Assembly: GCA_026770585.1 (NCBI GenBank)
Contig: MU646771.1
Location: 176,180 to 191,061, forward strand
Origin: Baffinella frigidus
Taxonomy: Eukaryota; Cryptophyceae; Cryptomonadales; Baffinellaceae
Direction: 5' to 3'
DNA: 14,882 nucleotides
Shown here in pieces: positions 5,958 through 11,934 of this stretch. Under the pieces are notes generated by a model. The model made no database searches and was not told the origin of the DNA. It saw only the letters and a program-made list of their open reading frames with translations. Made by a program: the position numbers and the translations under genes. Numbering within the stretch: the stretch's first letter is position 1; every line of letters starts with the position of its first letter.

Positions 5958-6068
5958 CAACCCCTAACTCAACTCGCAACATAGTCAACTCTCAACTGAG
6001 TCAACTTAAGCTTGATTCAACTCTCATCTTAGCAACTCGCTAGAGCCACCTTTTCTGAGGGTTCATTT
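5958..6068. repeat. Diverged GTCAACT repeat and header fragment
   Basis: CTCAACTCGCAACATAGTCAACTC parallels 5531-5555, and CAACTCGCTAGAGCCACC with TTTTCTGAGGGTTCATTT parallels 5583-5614. So the order of repeats from 5517 to 5614 was duplicated here as a block. Confidence 0.65.
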
Positions 6069-6675
6069 TGTAAATACTAGCATTATAAATACTAAATAGT
6101 ATTTAAATCGTATTTGTATTATTTAAATGGTATTCATAGTTTTTAAATCAAATTTGAAGTATTCAAGTAGTATTTACCTCGTCCTGGTCCTCGAAGGAAG
6201 CACCCCCCCCCCCTTCTGAAGAGGTGTTTCCAACACACGCAAACACTACGAACGACGTAACATTCAAATGCTAGTATTGAAAACACGAATTTGAGTATCA
6301 TAAACATTATTATAACTAGTATAACAGTATTATAAACAAATGCTGGTTTTATAAATACTAATTATAAATGTACTGATTATAGCTGGAAGTCACGACCTCT
6401 TCCTCGTCCTCAAGAGAAGCCTACCCCCCCTTTCTGCAGAGGTGTGACCAACACACTAGTATTCTAATACAAGCATTATAAATACCCCGTGGAATTCAAA
6501 TCCTAGTATTATAAACACTCCGGAAGCAATAGTGTTCAAATACTAATATTTAAAATACTACTAGTATTATAAATAATATTAGAATAATAAATACGGGAGT
6601 CACGACCTCGTCCTCGTCCTCGAGCGACGCCCAACCCCCCTTTTTCAGGGCCTCTCTTTGCTTCTGCAGACGATC
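6069..6675. repeat. AT-rich DNA with three GC-rich modules about 210-219 bp apart
   Basis: AT-rich spacers are full of CTAGTATTATAAATAC-like words. GC-rich modules interrupt them at about 6177-6238, 6385-6457 and 6595-6675. Each module has CCTCGTCCTCGTCCTCGA-like repeats, then a run of 6-11 C, then CTTCTG or CAGGG and, in the first two, GAGGTGT..CCAACACAC. The module starts are 219 and 210 bp apart. No coding frame is supported. Confidence 0.8.
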
Positions 6676-6821
6676 AATCGCGTCGTCCATCCTGAATTTG
6701 AAAGTTGGAGTTGAGGGTTCAGGAGGAATTGAAGTTTAGGGCTCAGGAGGAAATCGTTACCGCCCAACGCTGCCCAGGACCTCAAATCGACCGATTTTGA
6801 CTCTAGCAGGCTGGGCACAGG
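6676..6821. other. Non-coding stretch
   Basis: It contains GATCAATCGCGTCGTCCATC continuing from the last GC-rich module. The same words recur near 7385-7410 and 7735-7760, after CTCCTGCAGACG and CATCTGCAACA. GTTCAGGAGGAA and CTCAGGAGGAAA form a short repeat at 6716-6755. No gene is seen. Confidence 0.5.
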
Positions 6822-6918
6822 GCACATCGATTCGGGCACATCGATTTGAGCACATCGATTTGAGCCGACCGATTTGAGCCCTTTGAGCCAGGGCTTTGAG
6901 CCAGGGCTTCGACCGATT
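6822..6918. repeat. 14-bp and 13-bp tandem repeats
   Basis: GCACATCGATT starts at 6822, 6836 and 6850, exactly 14 bp apart. It is followed by CCGATTTGAGCC units and two copies of TTTGAGCCAGGGC. CGACCGATTTGAGC then links into the acidic coding-like fragment at 6924. Confidence 0.8.
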
Positions 6919-6977
6919 TGAGCGAGGACGACCTAGACAACAACGGCGACGGGTGCCAACCCTACACCCTACACCCT
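6918..6977 (+). pseudogene. Fragment encoding an acidic DLDNNGDG peptide, copy 1
   Basis: In one plus frame the sequence reads SEDDLDNNGDGCQP before running into CCCTACA repeats. DxDxNGDG resembles the start of an EF-hand calcium loop, and the following Cys also recalls acidic calcium repeats of the thrombospondin type. The usual acidic residue at loop position 12 is missing. The 54 bp at 6924-6977 match 8363-8416 in reverse orientation at 52 positions, and both differences fall in one Leu codon (CTA versus TTG). That is the only argument for past coding. The fragment is too short to name a gene. Confidence 0.3.
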
Positions 6978-7039
6978 AAATCGACCGATTTGAGCCCTGT
7001 GCCCTACACCCCACACGGAGTAACGTACAACCCATGCAA

Positions 7040-7056
7040 GACAATTCGGAATTGTC
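7040..7056. repeat. Short hairpin
   Basis: GACAATT and AATTGTC form a perfect 7-bp stem around a 3-base centre. It lies in otherwise unremarkable sequence between two C-rich tracts. Confidence 0.6.
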
Positions 7057-7164
7057 CTAAAGGGGTTGTGGGAGGTGTACAGGTGTTCTACCCCCCCCCT
7101 CCCCCCCTCTGTTTCAGGGCCTCTCTTCTAGGAAGGAAACCTGTCGGGTTTCGGGATTGGAGGG

Positions 7165-7310
7165 TATGGGCGCCTGCCTTATCCTCCCCCTTTAAGGTAG
7201 TCGGGTGCGATTTACGATGCGTTGGGTCATCAATCATGTTTGGCATTGTTTGCACCTGCGTGTGTTTACCACATTTGCGCCTGCGAGAGTTTATAAGGCA
7301 GGCGCCCATA
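7165..7310. mobile_element. 146-bp element with perfect 18-bp terminal inverted repeats
   Basis: TATGGGCGCCTGCCTTAT (7165-7182) is the exact reverse complement of 7293-7310. The interior is not palindromic and encodes nothing convincing. If the terminal TA belongs to the target, the element would be TGGGCGCC...GGCGCCCA with a TA duplication, as in Tc1/mariner-type MITEs. This assignment is inference and no second copy is present. Confidence 0.7.
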
Positions 7311-7425
7311 TAAACTCACGCAGGGCAACTCTGCCCCCTAGGGTAAAGCGAAAGGTACGGTTTGCTGAGTGTAAAAACAACTTGCTCCTGCAGACGCTCG
7401 ATCGTCCATCCTGTCAACATTTCCC
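7311..7425. other. Non-coding stretch with fragments of nearby repeats
   Basis: It includes GGTAAAGCGAAAGGTACGG, related to the array at 5361-5460, and CTCCTGCAGACGCTCGATCG, related to 6660-6690. No gene is seen. Confidence 0.45.
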
Positions 7426-7564
7426 CGTTAACTTTTGCCGTTGGGGTTTAGTGTTTGGAGGTTAGCGTTTAGGGTTAAGGGTTCAGGGGGGGTTTAGGGT
7501 TAGGGGGGTTAAGGGGGGGTTCAGGGTTAGGGGGGTTAGAAGGGCCTCGCATCTGCAACAGATC
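7426..7564. repeat. Local duplication unit, copy 1
   Basis: The order is CCGTTAACTTTTGCCGTTGG, TTTAGGG-like units, several GGGGGGTTAGGG and GGGGGGTTCAGGG units, then AGAAGGGCCTCGCATCTGCA and ACAGATC. The same order is repeated at 7628-7744. The half foldback at 7565-7617 sits between the two copies, right after CAGATC. Confidence 0.75.
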
Positions 7565-7617
7565 GTCCTAGGCAATATCGTAGGCCTAACTACCCCATTT
7601 TCAGGCCGTTACCCTAT
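7565..7617. mobile_element. Foldback element B, partial right arm
   Basis: GTCCTAGGCAATATCGTAGG through CCGTTACCCTAT matches the outer 53 bases of the right arm of the copies at 1183-1343 and 11085-11246. The rest of the arm, the loop and the left arm are absent. The outer boundary ends CCCTAT, like the complete copies. Confidence 0.85.
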
Positions 7618-7627
7618 TAAAACGTCC

Positions 7628-7780
7628 ACCGTCAACTTTTGCCGTTTGGGTTTGGGGTTTTGAGGTTTGAGCTTAGGGTTCAGGGTTAAGGGGGGGGTTC
7701 AGGGTTAGGGGGGTTAGAAGGGCCTCGCATCTGCAACAGATCAATCGAGTCATTCATCCTGTTGAGGTTTAGTGCTTGGG
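7628..7780. repeat. Local duplication unit, copy 2
   Basis: It repeats 7426-7564 from GTCAACTTTTGCCGTTTGG to GCATCTGCAACAGATC. It then continues with AATCGAGTCATTCATCCTG, as seen at 6676-6695, which shows where copy 1 was interrupted by the half foldback. Confidence 0.75.
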
Positions 7781-7812
7781 GTTTAGGGGTTAGGGTCTAG
7801 GGTTTAGGGTTT

Positions 7813-7962
7813 TTATCTCAGAAAACGAGTTCTAAAACTCGTTTTCTTAAGTCAATTCCCCTATAAATTTGTCAACTTATGCGGAGAGTAAAGAATAAGT
7901 TGACGAATTTGTAGGGGGATTGACTTAAGAAAACGAGTTTTAGAACTCGTTTTCTGAGATAA
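7813..7962. mobile_element. Foldback element O with nested hairpins (65/68 match)
   Basis: Arms 7813-7880 and 7895-7962 match at 65 of 68 positions around a 14-base loop. The three mismatches are all T/C differences. Each arm contains its own palindrome, GAAAACGAGT...ACTCGTTTTC, so the single strand can fold either as one long stem or as a cross-like form with side hairpins. Both arms carry a GTCAACTTAT/ATAAGTTGAC box next to the loop. Confidence 0.85.
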
Positions 7963-8058
7963 GTTTGGGGGTCGGGGTAAGCGAGAAAAAAGTTACTCTG
8001 TGAAGCATTTTCTGTAAAGTCAACTGCTAGTACCGGTAAAGTTGACGGACATGGGGGG

Positions 8059-8385
8059 AGGGTTTAGGGTTTCGGGGTTAGGGGTTAGGGGTTAGGGTTC
8101 AGCTTGTATGGTTTAGGGTTTAGGGTTTGGGGTTTAGAGTGTAAGGTGTAGGGTGTAGGGTGTAGGGTGTAGGGTGTAGGGTGTAGGGTGTAGGGTGTAG
8201 GGTGTAGGGTGTAGGATTTAGGGTTTGGGGTGCACGGTTTAGAGGAGTTCAGCACTTAGGGTTTAGGGTGTAGGGTTTAGGGTGTAAGGTTTAGGGTGTA
8301 GGGTTTAGGGTTTAGGGTGTAGGGTGTAGGGTGTAGGGTGTAGGGTTCAGGGTGTAGGATGTAGGGTGTAGGGTGTAGGGTTGGC
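8059..8385 (+). repeat. TGTAGGG and TTTAGGG arrays
   Basis: Starting as TTTAGGG and GTTAGGGG variants, the sequence becomes nine perfect contiguous copies of TGTAGGG at 8147-8209. After a TTTAGGG-like break it continues as mixed TGTAGGG and TTTAGGG to about 8380. A minus-strand reading gives long runs of Tyr-Thr-Leu-His/Asn-Pro, which I treat as repeat translation. Confidence 0.9.
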
Positions 8386-8430
8386 ACCCGTCGCCGTTGT
8401 TGTCCAAGTCGTCCTCTTCCTCGTCCCTGC
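8363..8430 (-). pseudogene. Fragment encoding an acidic DLDNNGDG peptide, copy 2
   Basis: On the minus strand this reads GRDEEEDDLDNNGDGCQP and then enters the TGTAGGG repeat, as copy 1 does. The acidic run and DxDxNGDG are the only protein-like features. It is the inverted partner of 6924-6977 (52/54). The two differing bases are both silent in the Leu codon. No start, stop or longer frame is visible, so it is at most a remnant. Confidence 0.3.
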
Positions 8431-8608
8431 CAAAGTTGACATGTTAACTTTGAAAGGTGTAACGGTGTTAACTTTGACATGTGAAAGTTGACACGTGAGA
8501 GGCCAAAGTTGACATTGTAGGAGCCAAAGGTGACATTGTAGAGCAAAAGATGACATGTTAGAAGCCAAAGTTGACATGGTTGGAGGTCAAAGTTGACATT
8601 TGAGAAGC
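8427..8608. repeat. 21-bp phased AAAGTTGAC array
   Basis: AAAGT-type boxes start at 8432, 8453, 8484, 8505, 8526, 8546, 8567 and 8589, giving steps of 21, 31, 21, 21, 20, 21 and 22. Most boxes read CCAAAGTTGACAT; the spacers vary in sequence. The first box follows CCCTGCC directly. Reversed boxes (GTTAACTTTG) occur at 8443 and 8467, within the irregular part. Confidence 0.85.
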
Positions 8609-8636
8609 CAAACAGTCCTTGCGGCCTTGTAAACGG

Positions 8637-9285
8637 TTTCGGGTTTTGGGTTTAGGGTTTAGGGTTTAGGGTTGAAGGTTTAGGGTTTAGGGTTTGGGGT
8701 TTAAGGTTTAGGGTTTAAGGTTTAGGGTTTAGGGTTGAAGGTCTAAGGTTTAGGGTTTAGGGTTTAGGGTTTAGGGTTTAGGGTTTGGGGTTTAGGGTTT
8801 AGGGTTTGGGGTTTAGGGTTTAGGGTTGAGAGTTTAGGGTTTAGGGTTTAGGGTTCAGAGTTTAGGGTTTGGGATTTGGGGTTTGGGGTTTGGGGTTTGA
8901 GGTTCAGGGTTTAGGGTTTAGGATTTAGGGTTTCGAGTTGAGGTTTTCGGGTTTCGGGTTTAGGCTTTGTGGTTTAGGGTTTGGGATGTTGGGTTTTGGG
9001 TTTGGGGTTTGGGGTTTGGGGTTTAGGGATTAGGGATTAGGGTTTAGGTTTTGGGGTTTGGGGTTTGGAGTTTAGGGTTTAGGGTTTGGGGTTTAGGGTT
9101 TAGGGTTCAGGGTTTGGGGTTTAAGGTTTAGAGTTTAGGGTTTGGAGTTTGGGGTTTGGGGTTTAGGGTTTGGGGTTTGGGGTTTGGGGTTTGGGTTTTT
9201 TGGTTTGGGGTTTAGGGTTCAGGGTTTAGGGTTAAGGGTTTCGAGTTGAGGGTTTAGGGTTTAGGGTTTGGGGTTTAGAGTTTGG
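8637..9285 (+). repeat. Long degenerate TTTAGGG block
   Basis: About 650 bp of TTTAGGG with frequent TTTGGGG, TTGAGGG, TTCAGGG, TTTCGGG and TTTAAGG variants. The G-rich strand is plus throughout. The density of variants argues for an old interstitial block and not an active telomere end. Confidence 0.95.
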
Positions 9286-9578
9286 GAGTACCCGATTTCT
9301 TTCAAGGGTTGTCCGTCGTCCGCCCCCCCCCAGGCTTCTTCTTTTGCCTGATTTCGATTTGATTTAAGTTGGCGATTTGATTTGAACTTAACTTAGTTTA
9401 AATTCATTTAATTTATCGACATGATTTGATTTTTTTTCTCGAATTGGGTCATGATTTGGGGGGTAGGGTTCAGGGTGCAGGGTTAATTCAAGCATAAGAA
9501 GAAGAAGGATGATTCGAATTCGATTCTGAGGGGAGGGGGAAGACAAACCGAACCGGAAACGATTCGAAGGTCGAATCA
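9286..9578. other. AT-rich non-coding stretch
   Basis: A short C tract at 9323-9331 is followed by GATTTGATTT-like words at 9355-9435 and purine-rich AGAAGAAGAAGG near 9497. CGATTCGAA-like words are frequent at 9510-9575. No gene or clear repeat array is supported. Confidence 0.5.
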
Positions 9579-9729
9579 AATTTCATACGGAAACACTCAT
9601 AATAATTTATAGACTGGATTTCGATCAAAATTACTGCACGTTGGCTTTAATATTACTAGTACAGATCGTTCTGTGTAGTAAAATTCATTGAATCCAGTTT
9701 ATAAATCACAAGTGTTTCCGCATGAAATT
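9579..9729. mobile_element. Foldback element N (shares its core with A)
   Basis: Imperfect arms 9579-9639 and 9673-9729 share AATTTCAT.CGGAAACACT, ATTTATA.ACTGGATT and ATTACT.CAC in inverted order, with small indels. The loop word GCTTTAATATTACTAGTA is the reverse complement of the loop of the foldback at 816-947 with one change, and the innermost arm words also agree. The outer arms do not match that element. Confidence 0.75.
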
Positions 9730-9785
9730 CTCGTCCGCGGTTGCGTGGGTCTATTAAACGGACGCCGAAAATCCCCGTGGCAAAT

Positions 9786-9809
9786 CCCCCCGTAGAGCTC
9801 TACGGGGGG
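9786..9809. repeat. Perfect 24-bp palindrome
   Basis: CCCCCCGTAGAG is followed at once by its exact reverse complement. It is followed by GAAATTC (overlapping the last G), the same word that follows the first hairpin of both hairpin-slot repeats, so it may be a remnant of that family. Confidence 0.8.
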
Positions 9810-10177
9810 AAATTCATGGTACTAATTTGTTCAAAGGTTGACAAAATGGCTCCAACTTCTCGATTTTACATTATTTCCCGTGGCCAACTTCTCTGCACAG
9901 CGCTCTACTATCATATACGGGTTACGTCAAATTCTCGTCCACGCATCGGTACCAAACCCGCGCGGATGACTCCATAGGGCAAGCCCCCGATCTTGAATCA
10001 AATCGTGAATCGATTACTGTAATCGTTGGTGGTTTCCGCAAGCGGACAGGACATCCCCGCGGAGCTGCATTTGCACTTGGAGGCTGTTCCGGTGAGCCCC
10101 TCGCCACGGAGACCCTCCCGTTTCCTCCTGTGGGGCATCGCGAATGCCCAGGGGCCCACGCGGTAGACCTTACATTC
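9810..10177. other. Non-coding stretch with short hairpins
   Basis: Small perfect stems include CGATTA/TAATCG at 10011-10025, TCCGC/GCGGA near 10036-10047 and GGGCAT/ATGCCC near 10133-10149. A GTTGACAAAATGGC box is at 9837. Minus-strand frames of 71 and 85 codons overlap and show no recognisable domain, so no gene is called. Confidence 0.5.
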
Positions 10178-10260
10178 ATAGGCTAACGGCCTGAAAATGG
10201 GGCAGTTAGGCATACGGCATTGCCTAGGACCTCCTACCGTAGGCCGAGGGATCCTAGGAC
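10178..10260. mobile_element. Foldback element B, left half only
   Basis: These 83 bases equal 1183-1265 of the first full copy except for one T-to-C change. The match stops in the loop, right after GATCCTAGGAC, and the right arm is absent. With 82/83 identity this half is closer to copy 1 than the two arms of copy 1 are to each other. Confidence 0.9.
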
Positions 10261-10364
10261 GCCAGGCGACGCTACCTGCGTGCCTTGTACCTCTGTCTCA
10301 GAGGTGTACCTCTGTACCTCCCGTCCCCGCCGCGAGGACCCCCCCCCTCTCCGAATTCGAAATA

Positions 10365-10447
10365 GTTGACTAAACCGGACAGGTTTGTACCGGGGCGTGG
10401 ACGAGACCCGGGAGGATGAGTACCGGGGACCGCTCGATTTAGTCAAC
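10365..10447. mobile_element. Small GTTGACTAA-ended element, copy 4 (83 bp)
   Basis: GTTGACTAAA at the left and TTTAGTCAAC at the right are perfect 10-bp inverted ends. Subterminal ACCGGACAGGTTTGTACCGG matches the inverted right ends of copies 5 and 6. The interior differs from those copies. Confidence 0.7.
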
Positions 10448-10467
10448 CGACGTTGGGTTTAGGCAAC

Positions 10468-10507
10468 GTTCAATTTAGTCAACTGATGTTCAATTTAGTC
10501 AACTCTT
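10468..10507. repeat. Two 20-bp units with TTTAGTCAACT
   Basis: GTTCAATTTAGTCAACTGAT starts at 10468 and, changed only near the end, at 10488. Each unit contains one end motif of the GTTGACTAA element family. Confidence 0.8.
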
Positions 10508-10559
10508 ACCCCGGCTTTGAGGAAGTCCTCGCCCTCCGAATCCGTCTCCTCTTTTAGAA

Positions 10560-10740
10560 CCTGCATCGCCCCCGCCTGCCGAAAGTGGCCGATTCAGCGC
10601 CAAAAGTTGACGATTGAGGTACAAAAGTAGACGATTGAGTGACAAAAAGTGGCCGATTTACCAAAAGTGGATAATTCAGTGCCAAAAGTGGACAACTCGC
10701 CCCCAAAAGTGGATGACTTAGTACCAGGACCGTTAAAATA
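10560..10740. repeat. 21-bp phased AAAGT array with header and trailer, copy 1
   Basis: The header CTGCATCGCCCCCGCCTGCC leads directly into boxes starting at 10582, 10603, 10624, 10646, 10664, 10685 and 10706. Steps are 21, 21, 22, 18, 21 and 21. Boxes read (A)AAAGT followed by TGAC, GGAC, GGCC or similar, usually then GATT. The array ends GTACCAGGACCGTTAAAATATTGCCG. The header and trailer recur around the next array. Confidence 0.85.
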
Positions 10741-10768
10741 TTGCCGTGGCAACTACCCTAAACCCTAA

Positions 10769-10930
10769 GCTGCATTGCCCCCGCCTGCCAAAAGTGGCCG
10801 ATTTACCAATCGTGAATATTTTGGTGCCACAAGTGGCCGATTTACCGCCAAAAGTGGTCAATTTGGCGCCAAGAGTTGACGATTGAGTAACAAAAGCGGA
10901 CGATTTCGTGCCAGGACTGTCAACTTTTGC
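10769..10930. repeat. 21-bp phased AAAGT array with header and trailer, copy 2
   Basis: The header CTGCATTGCCCCCGCCTGCC differs from copy 1 by one base. Boxes start at 10791, about 10811 (decayed), 10830, 10851, 10872 and 10893. The trailer GTGCCAGGACTGTCAAC ending TTGCCGG parallels copy 1. Between the two arrays lies a short ACCCTAAACCCTAAG tract. Confidence 0.85.
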
Positions 10931-11084
10931 CGGAGGTGAGTATCTCGGCAATGTCAGAGCAAAATGGCAGTTTCGCTGATAAATGCTGATAATAAATTAA
11001 CATAAATGTCCATAACAAACAAGGGAAGAGATGCCCCACCCGGGTGGTCCCCGTGCCATCGTAGTCTATCGCATTGCCATTCTG
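10931..11084. other. Non-coding stretch
   Basis: It includes CACCCGGGTGGTCC and CCATCGTAGTC.ATCGC.TTGCC at 11036-11078, the same ordered words as 11878-11918. The rest is mixed sequence without a gene. Confidence 0.5.
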
Positions 11085-11246
11085 ATAGGGTAACGGCCTG
11101 AAAATGGGGTAGTTAGGCCTACGGCATTGCCTAGGACCTCCTACCGTAGACCGAGACTTTTTGGTCCTAGGATCCCTCGGCCTACGGTAGGAGGTCCTAG
11201 GCAATACCGTAGGCCTAACTACCCCATTTTCAGGCCGTTACCCTAT
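11085..11246. mobile_element. Foldback element B, full copy 2
   Basis: Arms 11085-11155 and 11176-11246 are 71 bp each and match at 69 positions. The 20-base loop ACTTTTTGGTCCTAGGATCC is the inverse of the loop in copy 1, so this copy sits in the opposite orientation. Ends are ATAGGGTAACGG and CCGTTACCCTAT. No target-site duplication is evident. Confidence 0.9.
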
Positions 11247-11595
11247 GAATTCGCTTTCGCGTGCCTGGGTTAGTGCGTCTCCTCATCCTCCTTGTTTATT
11301 CAAAACATTGCGATGAAGATTTATATTATTTTAACAAACGCGGACGATGGGATATGCTCTTAGGGAACATCCTGGGATATCTATTTTTTGGGATAGAGCG
11401 TTTACCAAGAGGCGCAATTCTGGCACCATGTAAAATCCTTGTCACGTCCTATAAGTCTCTTTCAAAACCGGAAAACTGGGAAACCGTACGTCCAAAACGG
11501 ACAACAATTGCCGCAAACGCTCTATCTATTTTTTTTGACAAGGTTACCCATAACCTTGTCAAAAAAAGGTGCTTGAAACTGCAAGTCGGGGTTCT
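11247..11595. other. Non-coding stretch with two inverted repeats
   Basis: GATAGAGCGTTT (11392-11403) and AAACGCTCTATC (11515-11526) are perfect 12-bp arms around about 110 bp. Just after lies a perfect 17-bp stem at 11530-11546 and 11551-11567, TTTTTTTGACAAGGTTA with its complement and a CCCA loop. A plus-strand open frame of 188 codons starts here, but it runs on through the tandem duplication and reads as low-information sequence. I do not call it a gene. Confidence 0.6.
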
Positions 11596-11635
11596 CACCC
11601 GGGTGGTCCCCCCACCCTGGTGTTCCATCCCGATG

Positions 11636-11722
11636 CAGTTGACTAATCAGCGCGTTCCCGGTACACATCCTGCGCGGTCTCGTCCCCGCCCTGGTACAAA
11701 CCCTGTCCGGATTAGTCAACTG
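11636..11722. mobile_element. Small GTTGACTAA-ended element, copy 5 (87 bp)
   Basis: Perfect 12-bp ends are CAGTTGACTAAT and ATTAGTCAACTG. Inside are CCCGGTACACATCCTGCG on the left and CTGGTACAAACCCTGTCCGG on the right. It is duplicated with its flanks at 11780-11867. Confidence 0.75.
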
Positions 11723-11779
11723 TTTGGGGGATGGAGGGTCACCCAGGTGGTCCCCCCACCCTGGTGTTCCATCCCGGTG

Positions 11780-11867
11780 CAGTTGACTAATCAGCGCGTT
11801 TCCCGGTACACATCCTGCACAGATTAGTCACCCTCACGGTACAAATCCTGTCCGGATTAGTCAACTG
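11780..11867. mobile_element. Small GTTGACTAA-ended element, copy 6 (88 bp)
   Basis: It has the same 12-bp ends and subterminal words as copy 5. The central part differs: it has an extra GATTAGTCACC half end at 11822 instead of the CGGTCTCGTCCCCGCC segment of copy 5. Confidence 0.75.
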
Positions 11868-11934
11868 TTTGGGAGAGGTACCCGGGTGGTCCCCCCGCCC
11901 TCGTAGTCCATCGCGTTGCCCATCGCTTTCGCGT

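Larger units (their letters stand above)
11596..11890. repeat. Tandem duplication of about 140 bp
   Basis: CACCCGGGTGGTCC starts at 11596, recurs as CACCCAGGTGGTCC at 11740 and begins a third time as TACCCGGGTGGTCC at 11879. Each unit contains CACCCTGGTGTTCCATCCC and one complete GTTGACTAA-ended element. The units are nearly identical except inside the element. Confidence 0.85.

Noticed and set aside
8277-8546. Tyr-Thr-Leu-His-Pro repeat protein on the minus strand
   Set aside because: It is the direct translation of TGTAGGG and TTTAGGG repeats and ends in the phased array.
10560-10930. CRISPR-like array
   Set aside because: The spacing is regular, but the repeated part is only about 10-12 bp and degenerate, the filler is not unique spacer-like sequence, no cas genes are present and the region looks eukaryotic.
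11530-11567. Rho-independent terminator (perfect stem flanked by T and A runs)
   Set aside because: The structure fits the shape, but there is no upstream gene and the context is eukaryotic. It is one of many perfect hairpins in the window.
11261-11827. Longest plus-strand open frame, 188 codons
   Set aside because: It runs from unique sequence through a perfect hairpin and into a tandem duplication with small TIR elements. Its translation has no domain and includes repeat-encoded words, so a chance open frame is more likely.
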